Source: Bordetella parapertussis (GTDB lineage: Bacteria; Pseudomonadota; Gammaproteobacteria; Burkholderiales; Burkholderiaceae_C). Taken from it: 6,459 bases of DNA. Position 1 is the stretch's first letter, and each line of letters starts with the position of its first letter. The stretch spans positions 1-6,459 of the forward strand of contig CAMDIP010000081.1 of assembly GCA_945899335.1 (NCBI GenBank). The letters run 5' to 3'. Below the pieces are notes generated by a model. It searched no databases. It saw nothing but the letters and a program-made list of their open reading frames with translations, and was not told where the DNA came from. The position numbers and the translations under genes are program-made. Below are positions 6,178-6,459 of this stretch, piece after piece.

Positions 6178-6459
6178 TCAAACCTGGGTCAACCAATGAG
6201 CGTACTTGGGGTTACGGCCATTGACGATGTCAAAGAACGCGCTTTGGATTTTTTCGGTGATGGGGCCACGGCTACCGGCCCCAATTTCGATGCGGTCTAA
6301 CTCACGAACGGGCGTGACCTCGGCGGCGGTGCCGGTGAAAAACGCTTCGTCGGCGATGTAGACCTCGTCGCGGGTAATGCGCTTTTGCACGATCTCTAGG
6401 CCCAAATCTTTGGCGATGTGAAACACCGTGTTGCGGGTAATGCCGTTCAAGGCGCCAGC
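6178..6459 (-). CDS. ilvE: Branched-chain amino acid aminotransferase, 3' part
   Basis: The C-terminal 93 residues of a class IV (fold type IV) PLP-dependent aminotransferase, cytoplasmic, which interconverts branched-chain 2-oxo acids and leucine, isoleucine or valine with glutamate as partner. The frame is open from the window edge ([20 protein letters not shown]), so the TTG at 6450 is an internal leucine. Diagnostic stretches are [11 protein letters not shown], followed by [20 protein letters not shown], the motif that in IlvE lines the cofactor phosphate and substrate site, then the C-terminal helix [24 protein letters not shown]. The catalytic lysine is in the missing N-terminal part. 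The related D-amino acid transaminase and 4-amino-4-deoxychorismate lyase share the fold, but the [14 protein letters not shown] stretch favours IlvE. It leads the co-directional group with the zinc-finger gene one base downstream. Confidence 0.92.
   Translation of the reverse strand, partial: AGALNGITRNTVFHIAKDLGLEIVQKRITRDEVYIADEAFFTGTAAEVTPVRELDRIEIGAGSRGPITEKIQSAFFDIVNGRNPKYAHWLTQV

Noticed and set aside
1..6459. CRISPR array, insertion sequence, prophage, toxin-antitoxin or defence system.
   Set aside because: No spaced repeats, transposase, integrase or defence motifs were seen on reading both strands. All substantial frames are explained by housekeeping genes or the single wHTH protein.

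Overview
The window looks like an ordinary stretch of a betaproteobacterial chromosome, most likely Burkholderiales, family Comamonadaceae. Reasons: the gene set and order (ilvE, a small zf-CHCC protein, waaF, then an EamA transporter and uvrA), a type-2 PyrF, and coding DNA of roughly 60% G+C (57% and 65% in two hand-counted 60-base blocks of pyrF). The family assignment is an inference from protein character and gene order, not from a database search.

Layout, left to right. Positions 1-501 (+) hold the C-terminal 166 residues of orotidine-5'-phosphate decarboxylase (pyrF). Positions 502-638 are a non-coding gap of 137 bases at only 28% G+C (39/137 by hand count). Its first 49 bases contain just two G/C, and two clean inverted repeats follow. 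Positions 639-986 (+) encode a 115-residue winged-helix DNA-binding protein of unknown target at about 48% G+C. Its 3' end overlaps by 27 bases the end of a convergent, complete uvrA (960-3956, -). A 62-base divergent promoter region separates uvrA from an EamA/DMT-family permease (4019-4927, +). That permease ends tail to tail with waaF (4924-5946, -), sharing a TTAA that serves as the stop codon for both. Upstream of waaF in the same direction are a 65-residue CHCC zinc-finger protein (5979-6176) and the C-terminal part of the branched-chain aminotransferase ilvE (6178-6459, cut by the window edge). The ilvE and zinc-finger genes are separated by one base.

How the genes work together: ilvE, the zinc-finger gene and waaF form a co-directional cluster, but with unrelated jobs (amino-acid synthesis, a zinc-binding accessory protein, LPS inner core). 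pyrF (pyrimidine synthesis) and uvrA (excision repair) are housekeeping genes. The permease's substrate is unknown.

I found no CRISPR array, insertion sequence, tRNA/rRNA, prophage gene, toxin-antitoxin pair or defence module, and nothing I would call a new system. The parts most worth a second look are the low-G+C island carrying the winged-helix gene with its operator-like repeats, and a REP-like palindrome containing GGGGTCAGA wedged between the zinc-finger stop codon and the waaF start.
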